Shown: positions 38,835 to 46,113 of the stretch, piece after piece
Numbering within the stretch: the stretch's first letter is position 1
Layout: each line of letters opens with the position of its first letter
Assembly (NCBI GenBank): GCA_963834425.1
Contig: CAWIBR010000010.1
Location: 416,888-480,887, forward strand
Origin: CAVURS01 sp963834425
GTDB lineage: Bacteria > Actinomycetota > Actinomycetes > Actinomycetales > CAVURS01
DNA: 64,000 nucleotides
Direction: 5' to 3'
The notes under the pieces: generated by a model
Seen by the model: only the letters and a program-made list of their open reading frames with translations
What the model was told of the DNA's origin: nothing
Database searches by the model: none
Made by a program: the position numbers and the translations under genes

Positions 38835-39341
38835 GTGGAGCTGACCTTCGGCGGACTGGAGCTGGTCGACGAGCTCGAGCCGCTCTGGCTGGCGCTCTTC
38901 GACCATCACGCCCAGGTGCACACCTCCGGCGTCCCGATGATCGCGGCCGAGCAGTCGTGGCCCCGGCGCCGCGCGCTCTACGAACGCCTCCTCCACGGTC
39001 GCGACGCGTTCGTGGTGCTCGCCCGCCGCGACGGCCGGCCGGTCGGCTACGTCGTCGCGCACGTCCACGACGACGGCCCCGACGACACCTGGCCGACGGG
39101 CGAGCGGATCGGCGAGATCGAGTCGCTCGCGGTCCTGCCGGCCGAGCGGGGCGCCGGTCTCGGCACGCTGCTGCTGGACGTCGCCGAGGCCCGCCTGGCC
39201 GAGGTGGGCGTCCACGACATCCGGCTGATCGTGCTGACCGGCAACGAGAGCGCCCAACGCTTCTACGAGCGGCGCGGGATGAGCCCGGTGGTGATCGGGA
39301 TGCTGCGGCTGGGGCCGCGACCCCCGGCGCCGCCCGGATAG
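38835..39341 (+). CDS. GNAT family N-acetyltransferase
   Basis: 168 residues from GTG 38835, or about 14 more from GTG 38791 if one indel is assumed. GNAT motif A: IGEIESLAVLPAERGAGLGTLLLDVAEARL (acetyl-CoA pyrophosphate loop RGAGLG); motif B: LIVLTGNESAQRFYERRGM. FVVLARRDGRPVGYVVAHVHDD forms the central strands. The substrate is unknown. The stop TAG is embedded in the TAGGTT promoter box of the next gene (39339-39344), so the two genes are tightly packed yet separately initiated. Confidence 0.8.
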   Translation: MELTFGGLELVDELEPLWLALFDHHAQVHTSGVPMIAAEQSWPRRRALYERLLHGRDAFVVLARRDGRPVGYVVAHVHDDGPDDTWPTGERIGEIESLAVLPAERGAGLGTLLLDVAEARLAEVGVHDIRLIVLTGNESAQRFYERRGMSPVVIGMLRLGPRPPAPPG

Positions 39342-39350
39342 GTTGGGCCG

Positions 39351-40058
39351 GTGGCCGACCCCGCAGCATCCGACCCCGCAGCCTCACGCAGCGCCGACAC
39401 GCACCGATCGAGCTCGTCATCTTCGACTGCGACGGCGTGCTGGTGGACACCGAGCGGCTCTCGGTGCGCATCGACGGCCGGGTCCTCGCCGACCTGGGCC
39501 TGCCGATGACCGAGCAGGAGGTCATCGACCGGTTCGTCGGTCGCACCGAGGTCTTCTGGCGCGAGGAGATCGAGCGCCTCCTGGGCCGCCGGCTGGCCGA
39601 TGGCGAGTACGAGTCCTACGACCCCTGGTACCGCGAGGCCTTCGAGGCCGAGCTCACCGCCATCGACGGCATCGCGGAGGCGATCGACGCCCTGGACCGC
39701 CGCGGCGTAGCCACCTGCGTCGCCTCCAGCGGCACCCACGAGCGGATGCAGTTCACCCTCGGCCACACCGGCCTCTACGAGCGGTTCGCCGGCCGGATCT
39801 TCAGCGCCACCGAGGTCGCCGAGGGCAAGCCGTCACCGCTGCTCTTCCTGTACGCCGCGCGAGCAGATGGGCGTGCCACCGGCCGACTGCCTGGTGATCG
39901 AGGACAGCCGGTACGGCGTGCAAGCGGCCGTCGCCGCCGGGATGCGGGTCGCCGGCTACTCCGGCTCGGTCATCCCGGCCGATGCCCTGCACGAGGCCGG
40001 GGCCACGATCGTGATCGACGACATGCGCAAGATCCCCGAGCTCCTCGACATCCTCTGA
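39351..40058 (+). CDS. HAD-superfamily phosphatase/phosphomutase-like; two frame shifts
   Basis: About 235 residues. Motif I VIFDCDGVLVDTERLSVR, cap region with EVIDRFVGRTEVFWREEI, motif II CVASSGTHERMQFTL, motif III Lys in VAEGKPSPLLFLYAA, then after an extra base near 39858 motif IV CLVIEDSRYGVQAAVAAGM. This is the beta-phosphoglucomutase/Gph-like class. A deletion near 39400 separates the first ~16 codons from the leaderless GTG 39351 (TAGGTT, 6 nt, GTG). The substrate is not predictable. The gene is followed at once by a chain of overlapping mini-ORFs leading into the sterol-carrier gene. Confidence 0.82.
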
Positions 40059-40063
40059 GCCGG

Positions 40064-40123
40064 ATGAAGGCCCGATGAAGGCCCGCGGAACGGCCCGGTG
40101 AAGGCGCGATGAAGGCCCGATGA
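40064..40123 (+). repeat. Imperfect 11-nt repeat forming a relay of overlapping 4-8 codon ORFs
   Basis: The unit ATGAAGGCCCG recurs with period 11 or a near multiple. Starts are at 40064, 40075, 40098 (GTG) and 40109; each short frame ends in a TGA that overlaps the next start as ATGA or GTGA: 40064-40078 (MKAR), 40075-40101 (8 codons), 40098-40112, 40109-40123, and the last stop overlaps the ATG of the gene at 40120. A ribosome could in principle re-initiate stepwise into that gene. It may equally be an accident of the repeat. Confidence 0.6.
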
Positions 40124-40497
40124 GCGCCCGCCGCGCGACCGATCCCGAGCAGGGCCGGGCCGCGCTCGCCGCCTGGCGGGCCGAGCCCGACGCCCTCGAC
40201 CGGACCGCCCTCGGCCTCGCGGTGCGGTTCACCCTCGAGCAGCTCGCCGCGACCGCGCCGGGCGGCACCGTGGAGGTCCGGGTCCCGCCGTACGGCGTGG
40301 TGCAGTGCATCGCCGGGCCCCGGCACACGCGGGGCACGCCGCCGAACGTCGTCGAGACCGATGCCGCGACCTGGCTGGCGCTCGCGGTCGGCGACCTGAC
40401 CTGGGCCGAGGCCGTCGCCGCCGGCCGGGTGCACGCCAGCGGCAACCGGGCCGACCTGTCCGAGCTGCTGCCGCTCGCGGGTACCGTCGAGCCGTGA
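40120..40497 (+). CDS. Sterol carrier family protein
   Basis: 125 residues, unbroken. ALGLAVRFTLEQLAATAPGGTVEVRVPPYGVVQCIAGP and ETDAATWLALAVGDLTWAEAVAAGRVHASGNRADLSELLPL match the actinobacterial sterol-carrier-like protein encoded upstream of purF in Streptomyces and relatives. These bind lipids or serve as a small substrate-binding fold; the ligand is unknown. The ATG overlaps the last of the preceding mini-ORFs, and its own TGA overlaps the GTG of the next gene (GTGA, 40494-40497). Confidence 0.85.
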   Translation: MSARRATDPEQGRAALAAWRAEPDALDRTALGLAVRFTLEQLAATAPGGTVEVRVPPYGVVQCIAGPRHTRGTPPNVVETDAATWLALAVGDLTWAEAVAAGRVHASGNRADLSELLPLAGTVEP

Positions 40498-40833
40498 CTG
40501 CACCGGACCCAGCCGAGATCGAGGCCGAGCCGCAGCCCGGACCACGAGCCCCAGCCGCAGACCGGGACCGAGACCGGGACCGAGCCGGACGACCAGCCGG
40601 GCGGCCTCCGCTACGGCCGGAGGCGCCGCGCCCCCCGCTACGGCAGCTTCGTCGTCACCGGCGTCATCGTCGGCGTCGTCCTGGCCCTCATCGTCTCGTT
40701 GAGCCGTCCCGCGACCGGGCAGTTCTCCCAGAGCAGCGTGATCGGCTACGTCGCGGCGATCTTCGGCCTGACCGGCGCCCTCATCGGCGCCGCCGCCGCG
40801 GTCTTCTTCGACCGCCGCAAGCCCCAGCCCTAG
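40494..40833 (+). CDS. Small membrane protein, two helices; one frame shift
   Basis: About 112 residues once an extra base near 40545 is removed. The N-terminal part is acidic and Pro/Gln-rich; the C-terminal part has GSFVVTGVIVGVVLALIVSL and VIGYVAAIFGLTGALIGAAAAVFF, two membrane segments joined by a short Ser/Gln loop, ending with the charged DRRKPQP. The position between the sterol-carrier gene and purF is conserved in actinobacteria, as far as I recall. No function is known. The start overlaps the stop of the previous gene. Confidence 0.65.
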
Positions 40834-40857
40834 CCCGCGGCCAGGTACCCTCAAGGC

Positions 40858-42457
40858 GTGACGACTCGCGGCGACGGCCGACTGTCCCACGATCTGCTCC
40901 CCGGGGAGAAAGGCCCGCAAGACGCCTGTGGCGTCTTCGGTGTCTGGGCCCCTGGTGAAGAGGTCGCCAAGCTCACCTACTTCGGGCTCTACGCGCTGCA
41001 GCACCGCGGTCAGGAGTCGGCCGGCATCGCGACCAGCGACGGTCGCAGCATCCTGGTCTACAAGGACATGGGCCTGGTCTCCCAGGTCTTCGACGAGTCC
41101 TCGCTGGGCACCCTGCGCGGGCACCTGGCGGTCGGGCACTGCCGTTACTCGACCACCGGTGGCTCGACCTGGGAGAACGCCCAGCCGACCCTCGGCGCCA
41201 CCGCCGGCGGCACGGTTGCCTTGGGGCACAACGGAAACCTGACCAACGCGGTCAGCCTGCGAGACCTGGTCCGGGAGCGGTACGGCGAGCGGGCCCTGCG
41301 CGAGCTCGGCACCAACACGACCGACACGGCGCTGGTCACCGCGCTGCTCGCGGGCAACCCCGACCGGAGCCTGGAGGCCACCGCGATCGAGGTGCTGGCC
41401 GAGCTGCAGGGCGCCTTCTGCCTGGTCTTCATGGACGAGCACACGCTCTACGCCGCGCGCGACCCGCACGGCATCCGCCCGCTGGTGCTGGGCCGCCTGG
41501 AGCGGGGCTGGGTGGTCGCCAGCGAGACCGCGGCCCTGGACATCGTCGGCGCGAGCGTGATCCGCGAGGTCGAGCCGGGCGAGCTGATCGCGATCGACGC
41601 CGACGGCCTGCGCAGCACGCGGTTCGCGGCGGCCGAGCCCAAGGGCTGCGTCTTCGAGTACGTCTACCTGGCCCGCCCGGACACCACGATCGCCGGCCGG
41701 GTCGTGCACGAGGCCCGGGTCGAGATGGGCCGCCAGCTGGCCCGCGAGCACTCGGTCGACGCCGACCTGGTCATCCCGACGCCCGAGTCCGGCACCCCGG
41801 CCGCCATCGGCTTCGCGCAGGAGTCCGGCATCCCCTACGGCCAGGGCCTGGTCAAGAACTCCTACGTCGGGCGGACCTTCATCCAGCCCAGCCAGACCAT
41901 CCGCCAGCTCGGCATCCGGCTCAAGCTGAACCCGTTGCGCGACGTGATCAAGGGCAAGCGGCTGATCGTCGTCGACGACTCGATCGTGCGCGGCAACACC
42001 CAGCGGGCCCTGGTCCGGATGCTGCGCGAGGCCGGCGCGGCCGAGGTGCACGTGCGGATCTCCTCGCCGCCGGTGACCTGGCCCTGCTTCTACGGCATCG
42101 ACTTCGCCAGCCGGGCCGAGCTGATCGCGACCGGCCTGTCGGTCGAGGAGGTCCGGGCGAGCATCGGCGCCGACAGCCTCGGCTACCTCAGCGAGGCGGG
42201 CATGGTCGCCGCGACCGAGCGGCCGGCCGACAAGCTGTGCACCGCCTGCTTCACCGGCATCTACCCGGTGCCGCTCGGCGACGTCGACCGGTTGGGCAAG
42301 CACGTCCTGGAGACGTTGCCGGGCCTGGGCTCGCCGATCACCGAGCCGCATCGACCGACCGGCCAGCCGGGCCGCCGAGGAGCTGCCGCTGGCCGACGTC
42401 GAGGGCGTCACGACCGGCGCCTCGGCCGGCGCGGCCGACGCGCTGAGCCGCCCGTGA
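40858..42457 (+). CDS. purF: Amidophosphoribosyltransferase; one frame shift near the end
   Basis: PurF makes phosphoribosylamine from PRPP and glutamine, the committing step of purine synthesis. The mature N-terminal Cys lies in PQDACGVFGVWAPGEE, preceded by a ~23-residue propeptide. Glutaminase: YALQHRGQESAGI, GHCRYSTTGGSTWENAQP. PRTase: KRLIVVDDSIVRGNTQRALV, the PRPP loop. Iron-sulfur-type Cys appear in LCTACFTGIYPV. The GTG has a TACCCT box 6 nt upstream. An extra base near 42369 hides the true end, which reads AAEELPLADVEGVTTG and stops at 42457, overlapping the purM GTG (GTGA). Length about 532. Confidence 0.94.
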
Positions 42458-43575
42458 GCGGGGCCAGCTCCGCCGAACCATCTGCCGGCCTGACCTACGC
42501 CGCTGCCGGCGTCGACGTCGAGGCGGGTGATCGCGCCGTCGCCCTGATGAAGGGGTGGGTCGCCAAGACCCAGGGCCCAGAGGTCCTGGGCGGGCTGGGC
42601 GGGTTCGCCGGCCTCTACGACGCGCACCGGCTCACGGCGTACACGCATCCGGTCCTGGCCACGAGCACCGACGGGGTCGGGACAAAAGTTGCTATAGCGC
42701 AACAGATGGACATTCACGACACGATCGGCTTCGACCTGGTCGGCATGGTCGTCGACGACATCGTGGTCTGCGGCGCCGAGCCGCTCTTCATGACCGACTA
42801 CATCGCGTGCGGGCACGTCGTCCCCGAGCGGATCGCGGCCATCGTCAAGGGCATCGCCGAGGCCTGCGTGGTCGCCGGGTGCGCCCTGGTCGGCGGCGAG
42901 ACGGCCGAGCATCCGGGCCTGCTCGAGCCGGACGAGTACGACGTGGCCGGCGCGGCGACCGGCGTCGTGGAGCGCGACCGGATCCTCGGCCCGCACCGGG
43001 TCCGCGCCGGCGACGTGGTCGTCGCGATGGCCTCGAGCGGCCTGCACTCCAACGGCTACTCCCTCGTGCGGCGGGTGATCGCCTCGGCCGGCTGGGAGCT
43101 GGACCGCGAGGTGCCCGAGCTGGGTCGCACCCTCGGGGCCGAGCTGCTCGAACCGACCCGGGTCTATGCCGCCGACGTGCTCGACCTGATCGGCGCCGAC
43201 CTGGACCTGCACGCGCTCAGCCACGTGACCGGCGGCGGGCTCGCGGCCAACCTGGCCCGGGTGCTGCCGCCGGGACTGGTCGCCCGGGTCGACCGGGGCA
43301 CCTGGACCCCGGCGCCGATCTTCGGGCTGGTCGCCGAGCTGGGTCGGGTGCCGCGCGAGGACCTCGAGCGCACCCTCAACATGGGCGTCGGGATGCTCGC
43401 CGTCGTGCCGGCGGAGTCGGCCGACGACGTGGTCGACCGGTTGCGAGCGCGGGATCTGCCCGCGTGGGTCGCCGGAGCGGTCACGCCGGACGATGGGTCA
43501 GCAGTGGCTGCGGGCTCGCGGGGCGCCAAGGGTGTCGACGGTGGAGCCGCGGTCCTCGAAGGTGAACACCGCTAG
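42454..43575 (+). CDS. purM: Phosphoribosylformylglycinamidine cyclo-ligase (AIR synthetase)
   Basis: 373 residues, unbroken; GTG 42454 overlaps the purF stop. PurM closes the imidazole ring with ATP. Motifs: LTYAAAGVDVEAGDRAVALM, VLATSTDGVGTKVAIAQQM, DLVGMVVDDIVVCGAEPLFM, CALVGGETAEHPGLL, MASSGLHSNGYSLVRRVI, HVTGGGLAANLARVLP and ERTLNMGVGMLAVVP, complete for the family. It converges closely with the DUF3073 gene: the two stops are about 15 bp apart. Confidence 0.95.
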   Translation: MSGASSAEPSAGLTYAAAGVDVEAGDRAVALMKGWVAKTQGPEVLGGLGGFAGLYDAHRLTAYTHPVLATSTDGVGTKVAIAQQMDIHDTIGFDLVGMVVDDIVVCGAEPLFMTDYIACGHVVPERIAAIVKGIAEACVVAGCALVGGETAEHPGLLEPDEYDVAGAATGVVERDRILGPHRVRAGDVVVAMASSGLHSNGYSLVRRVIASAGWELDREVPELGRTLGAELLEPTRVYAADVLDLIGADLDLHALSHVTGGGLAANLARVLPPGLVARVDRGTWTPAPIFGLVAELGRVPREDLERTLNMGVGMLAVVPAESADDVVDRLRARDLPAWVAGAVTPDDGSAVAAGSRGAKGVDGGAAVLEGEHR

Positions 43576-43590
43576 CTCGATCGCGTCAGG

Positions 43591-43794
43591 TCAGCCTTGG
43601 GACCCCGAGGCCCAGCGGGCGTACTCGTCCTCGTCGTCTTCGCCGTCCGGCGCACGCTCGCCGGAGGTCCGAGCATCGGCGGGCGGAGCTCCGTGGAGCT
43701 CCCGCTGCAGTGCGTCAAGGTTCGTCTCGGGGGTGTAGTACTTCAACTCCCGGGCGACCTTGGTCTGCTTGGCCTTGGCACGGCCGCGCCCCAT
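43591..43794 (-). CDS. DUF3073 family small protein
   Basis: 67 residues. MGRGRAKAKQTKVARELKYY and SPETNLDALQRELHG-like (TPETNLDALQRELHG) form the conserved basic start of DUF3073; an acidic tail (DEDEYARWASGSQG) follows. In Streptomyces and relatives this gene sits between purM and the branched-chain dehydrogenase, exactly as here. The basic N-terminus suggests nucleic-acid or ribosome binding, but the function is unknown. ATG 43794 was chosen because the conserved MGRGRAK begins there, although the frame is open farther upstream. Confidence 0.88.
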   Translation of the reverse strand: MGRGRAKAKQTKVARELKYYTPETNLDALQRELHGAPPADARTSGERAPDGEDDEDEYARWASGSQG

Positions 43795-43944
43795 GGCGTC
43801 GACCCCCTCATGCGTCATCCGGGACGACTGTCTCAGCGGTCCCGGGAGTGGTGTTTTTTCGTAGGCCCCACGGTACATGCTCGCCGCGGCGTTCGTCGCC
43901 CCGCCCGTCTGTTGGCCCTCGGCCCGCGGGCGCCGGGGGCCGGG

Positions 43945-45070
43945 TCAGCCGAGCCAGATCCGCCCGGGCGTGCCCTCGGTGGCCATCCGGCGCTCGGCCA
44001 GGGCGTCCGCCGCCACCGACGGCGGCACCTGCTCGGCCTCCGCCTCGGCCAGCACGGCCAAGCGTGGTCTGGAAGATCCGGGCGGTGCGCTCGCGGGCCC
44101 GCTCGAAGTCGAAGCCGTGTCGCTCGTCGGCCACCTGGATCACGCCGCCCGCGTTGACCATGAAGTCGGGCAGGTAGAGCACGTCGCGCTCGGCCAGCCG
44201 GGCGGCGATCCCCGGATGGGCCAGCTGGTTGTTGGCGCCGCCGCAGATCAGCGCGGCCGACAGCTCGTCGACGACCTCGTCGGTGAGCGCGTGGCCGAGG
44301 GCACACGGCGCATAGATGTCCAGGTCGCTCCGGACCAGCTCGTCCGTGCTCGCGACGGCCTCGATCTGGGGGTAGGAGGCCTGCAGGCGGCGTACGGCGT
44401 CGGGGTTGACGTCGGTCACCACGACTCGGGCGCCGTCCTGGACGGCGCGCTCGGCGAGCAGGTGCCCGACCTTGCCGACGCCGGCGATCCCGACCGTGCG
44501 GCCCTCGACCGTCGGAGCGCCCCAGCGGTGTTGAGCGCCGGCCCGCATGCCCTCGAAGACGCCGAACGCCGTCAGCACCGAGGAGTCGCCGGCTCCGCCG
44601 GCTGACTCGCTCCGGCCGGTGACGAACTCACACTCGGTGGCGACGATGTCCATGTCCGCGACATAGGTGCCGACATCACAGGCCGTGACGTAGCGACCGT
44701 GCAGACTCTGGACGAACCGGCCATAAGCCCTCAGCAGGTCGGGCGTCTTCAGCGCGGCGGGGTCCCCCACGATGACCGCCTTGCCTCCGCCATGGTCCAG
44801 ACCGGCGAGCGCGTTCTTGTAGGCCATCGCCCGGGACAGGTCCAGCGCGTCGTCCAGGGCGGCCCGGTCGTTCGGGTACGGATAGAACCGCGTGCCGCCC
44901 AGGGCCGGGCCGAGCGCCGTGCTGTAGATCGCGATGATGGCCCGCAGGCCGGTTCGTTGGTCACTGCAGAAGACGACCTGCTCGTGACCGAAAGGATTGG
45001 GGGACAGCGGATCCAACTGGTCCTGGACGCCGTTCGAGTGGTGCGAGGCGGCGGCCTTCAGGTCGGTCAC
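43945..45070 (-). CDS. Glu/Leu/Phe/Val dehydrogenase (valine/leucine dehydrogenase type); one frame shift
   Basis: About 374 residues once an extra base near 44060 is removed. The N-terminal catalytic domain has LGPALGGTRFYPYPND, ALAGLDHGGGKAVIVGDP (catalytic Lys) and VTACDVGTYVADMD; the NAD domain has GRTVGIAGVGKVGHLLAERA and ICGGANNQLAHPGIA. The restored C-terminus reads EAEAEQVPPSVAADALAERR and ends RIWLG. This is the branched-chain or aromatic amino-acid dehydrogenase that in Streptomyces (vdh) neighbours bldC. It deaminates branched-chain amino acids to 2-oxo acids. GTG start; divergent from bldC. Confidence 0.9.
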
Positions 45071-45434
45071 GATGGGCCTCGGGGCGTCGGTGGTGGGCAG
45101 ATGGCCGGGCCATTCCTGGGATGCCGGATGTCATCGGCCTGGGATAGCGTACGGCGAGTTGCTGGACACGCTGAGTGGGTGCCACCACACTCAGCATTGA
45201 CCTCGGTGGCGGCATTCGTGACGCAGTGCCGGGATCATTAGCCTTCGGGCCTGTTGGCGATGGAATCCGTGGTGCATACGGGACGTAGCAAGCGTTATCC
45301 TCAGACTGGTTCGAGTTGGACTCGTCTGGCGATCACAGACCGACACCTGAGTCGGCGCGCGATGTCCCGGCTGCCTCTCGGACTGCACGTGAAATCCCCT
45401 GTGAAGTACCCAGCAAGATCGACGAGGAGACCCC
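45071..45434. promoter_or_regulatory. Divergent region between dehydrogenase and bldC
   Basis: 364 bp without a gene, less G/C-rich than its flanks. Main feature: perfect inverted repeat GCTGAGTG (45170-45177) and CACTCAGC (45188-45195) around a 10-nt spacer, about 100 bp upstream of the dehydrogenase start and 240 bp before bldC. A long bldC leader is usual in relatives. A TTGACC-like box follows at about 45199. GAGGAG sits 5 nt before the bldC ATG. No small ORF was convincing. Confidence 0.5.
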
Positions 45435-45641
45435 ATGGCCACCCGTAGTCCTGACGCCGAGCCGTTGCTCACGCCGGCGGAGGTCGCGGCTCTCTTCCGT
45501 GTTGATCCGAAGACGGTTACCCGCTGGGCAAAGGCGGGCAAGCTCACCTCGATCCGAACGCTCGGCGGACATCGCCGATACCGCGAGGCCGAGGTACGTC
45601 AGCTGCTTGCGGGAGTTCCGCAGCAGCGTTCGGACGGCTGA
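45435..45641 (+). CDS. bldC: BldC, MerR-type developmental DNA-binding protein
   Basis: 68 residues: LLTPAEVAALFRVDPKTVTR with WAKAGKLTSIRTLGGHRRYR is the winged-helix of BldC/excisionase-like MerR proteins. In Streptomyces BldC represses early entry into development and binds head-to-tail on direct repeats of DNA. The stand-alone, one-domain protein here is the same size. RBS GAGGAG. A strong terminator follows at 45667-45698. Its presence next to the dehydrogenase matches the Streptomyces order; it does not prove this organism forms spores. Confidence 0.95.
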   Translation: MATRSPDAEPLLTPAEVAALFRVDPKTVTRWAKAGKLTSIRTLGGHRRYREAEVRQLLAGVPQQRSDG

Positions 45642-45666
45642 AGAAGCATTACCTCCCCTGACACTC

Positions 45667-45698
45667 GAGGGCGGGAACCCGATCGGGTTCCCGCCCTC
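45667..45698 (+). terminator. Perfect 16-bp palindromic terminator after bldC
   Basis: A fully symmetric 32-bp sequence, arms GAGGGCGGGAACCCGA and TCGGGTTCCCGCCCTC, starts 26 nt after the bldC stop, followed by AAGTGCTTTGT. A strong stem, with only a weak T-run, typical of high-GC actinobacteria. Confidence 0.75.
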
Positions 45699-45711
45699 AA
45701 GTGCTTTGTGC

Positions 45712-45758
45712 GGCTCCGGGCTCCGGGCTCCGGGCTCAGCGGCTCAGCTCGGCTCAGG
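45712..45758. repeat. Short tandem repeats (GGCTCCG and GGCTCAG)
   Basis: Three GGCTCCG units in a row are followed by three GGCTCAG units with spacing of 8-10 nt. They extend into the last codons of the small leftward ORF. A likely slippage-prone simple repeat. Confidence 0.6.
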
Positions 45759-45915
45759 CGGCGGCCGCCTGCAGCGCGCAGAGCTCGGCGTCGTAGGACG
45801 CGGTCAGCTCGTTCACCAGGTCGTAGCGGTCCTCCGCCACGGCCAGGTTGACGCGGTCGGTGTACGACAGCTCCAGCTCGCGGATCTGCGCGGTTGGTGT
45901 CGGGTCGGGGTTCAT
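45754..45915 (-). CDS. Small acidic helical protein, function unknown
   Basis: 53 residues from ATG 45915, preceded by GGAG at 9 nt; upstream ATGs would add up to 18 residues. Sequence features: PTAQIRELELSYTDRVNLAV, then AEDRYDLVNELTASYDAEL and an Ala-rich end, forming amphipathic helices with alternating acidic and hydrophobic residues. It resembles short hypothetical actinobacterial proteins but I recognise no family. An inverted repeat (45970-45992) lies just upstream and may be its operator. Codon use (third position G/C) supports coding. Confidence 0.55.
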   Translation of the reverse strand: MNPDPTPTAQIRELELSYTDRVNLAVAEDRYDLVNELTASYDAELCALQAAAA

Positions 45916-45969
45916 GGTGCGTGTCTCCATCACGGGGATAGGGGTCGTGCTCGGCAACGTGCTCAGCAT

Positions 45970-45992
45970 GCTTGTGAAAGCTCGTCACAAGC
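45970..45992. promoter_or_regulatory. Inverted repeat upstream of the small leftward ORF
   Basis: GCTTGTGA (45970-45977) and TCACAAGC (45985-45992) are a perfect 8-bp inverted repeat with a 7-nt spacer, about 55 bp upstream of the ORF start: the size and symmetry of a dimeric-repressor site. Confidence 0.5.
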
Positions 45993-46052
45993 GTTGCCGC
46001 GACGTGACGACCCCAGTGAAATGTCCGGCGACATCCCTGGCAGGCCCACAAC

Positions 46053-46092
46053 GTGGAGGATCCCCCAGGCCAGGGCCCGGGGGATCCTCCAC
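46053..46092 (-). terminator. 14-bp stem terminator of the oxidoreductase operon
   Basis: GTGGAGGATCCCCC (46053-46066) pairs perfectly with GGGGGATCCTCCAC (46079-46092), 12-nt loop, ending 22 nt beyond the stop of the leftward oxidoreductase (46114). Very stable; the natural end of that transcript. Confidence 0.75.
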
Positions 46093-46113
46093 GCTCGTGA
46101 TTCAGGTGCTGGT

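Noticed and set aside
39970..43224. Very long leftward frame opposite purF and purM
   Set aside because: It is antisense to strongly conserved purF and purM motifs and shows no domain of its own.
40858..43575. PurF-PurM fusion protein
   Set aside because: The joined frame arises from an extra base near 42369. Removing it gives the normal purF end and a GTGA overlap with purM.
45712..45758. CRISPR-like or VNTR locus
   Set aside because: Units are only 7 nt and spaced irregularly; it is a short simple repeat.
46053..46092. Mobile-element end (inverted repeat)
   Set aside because: It is a single hairpin right after a stop codon with no transposase or target duplication; a terminator explains it.
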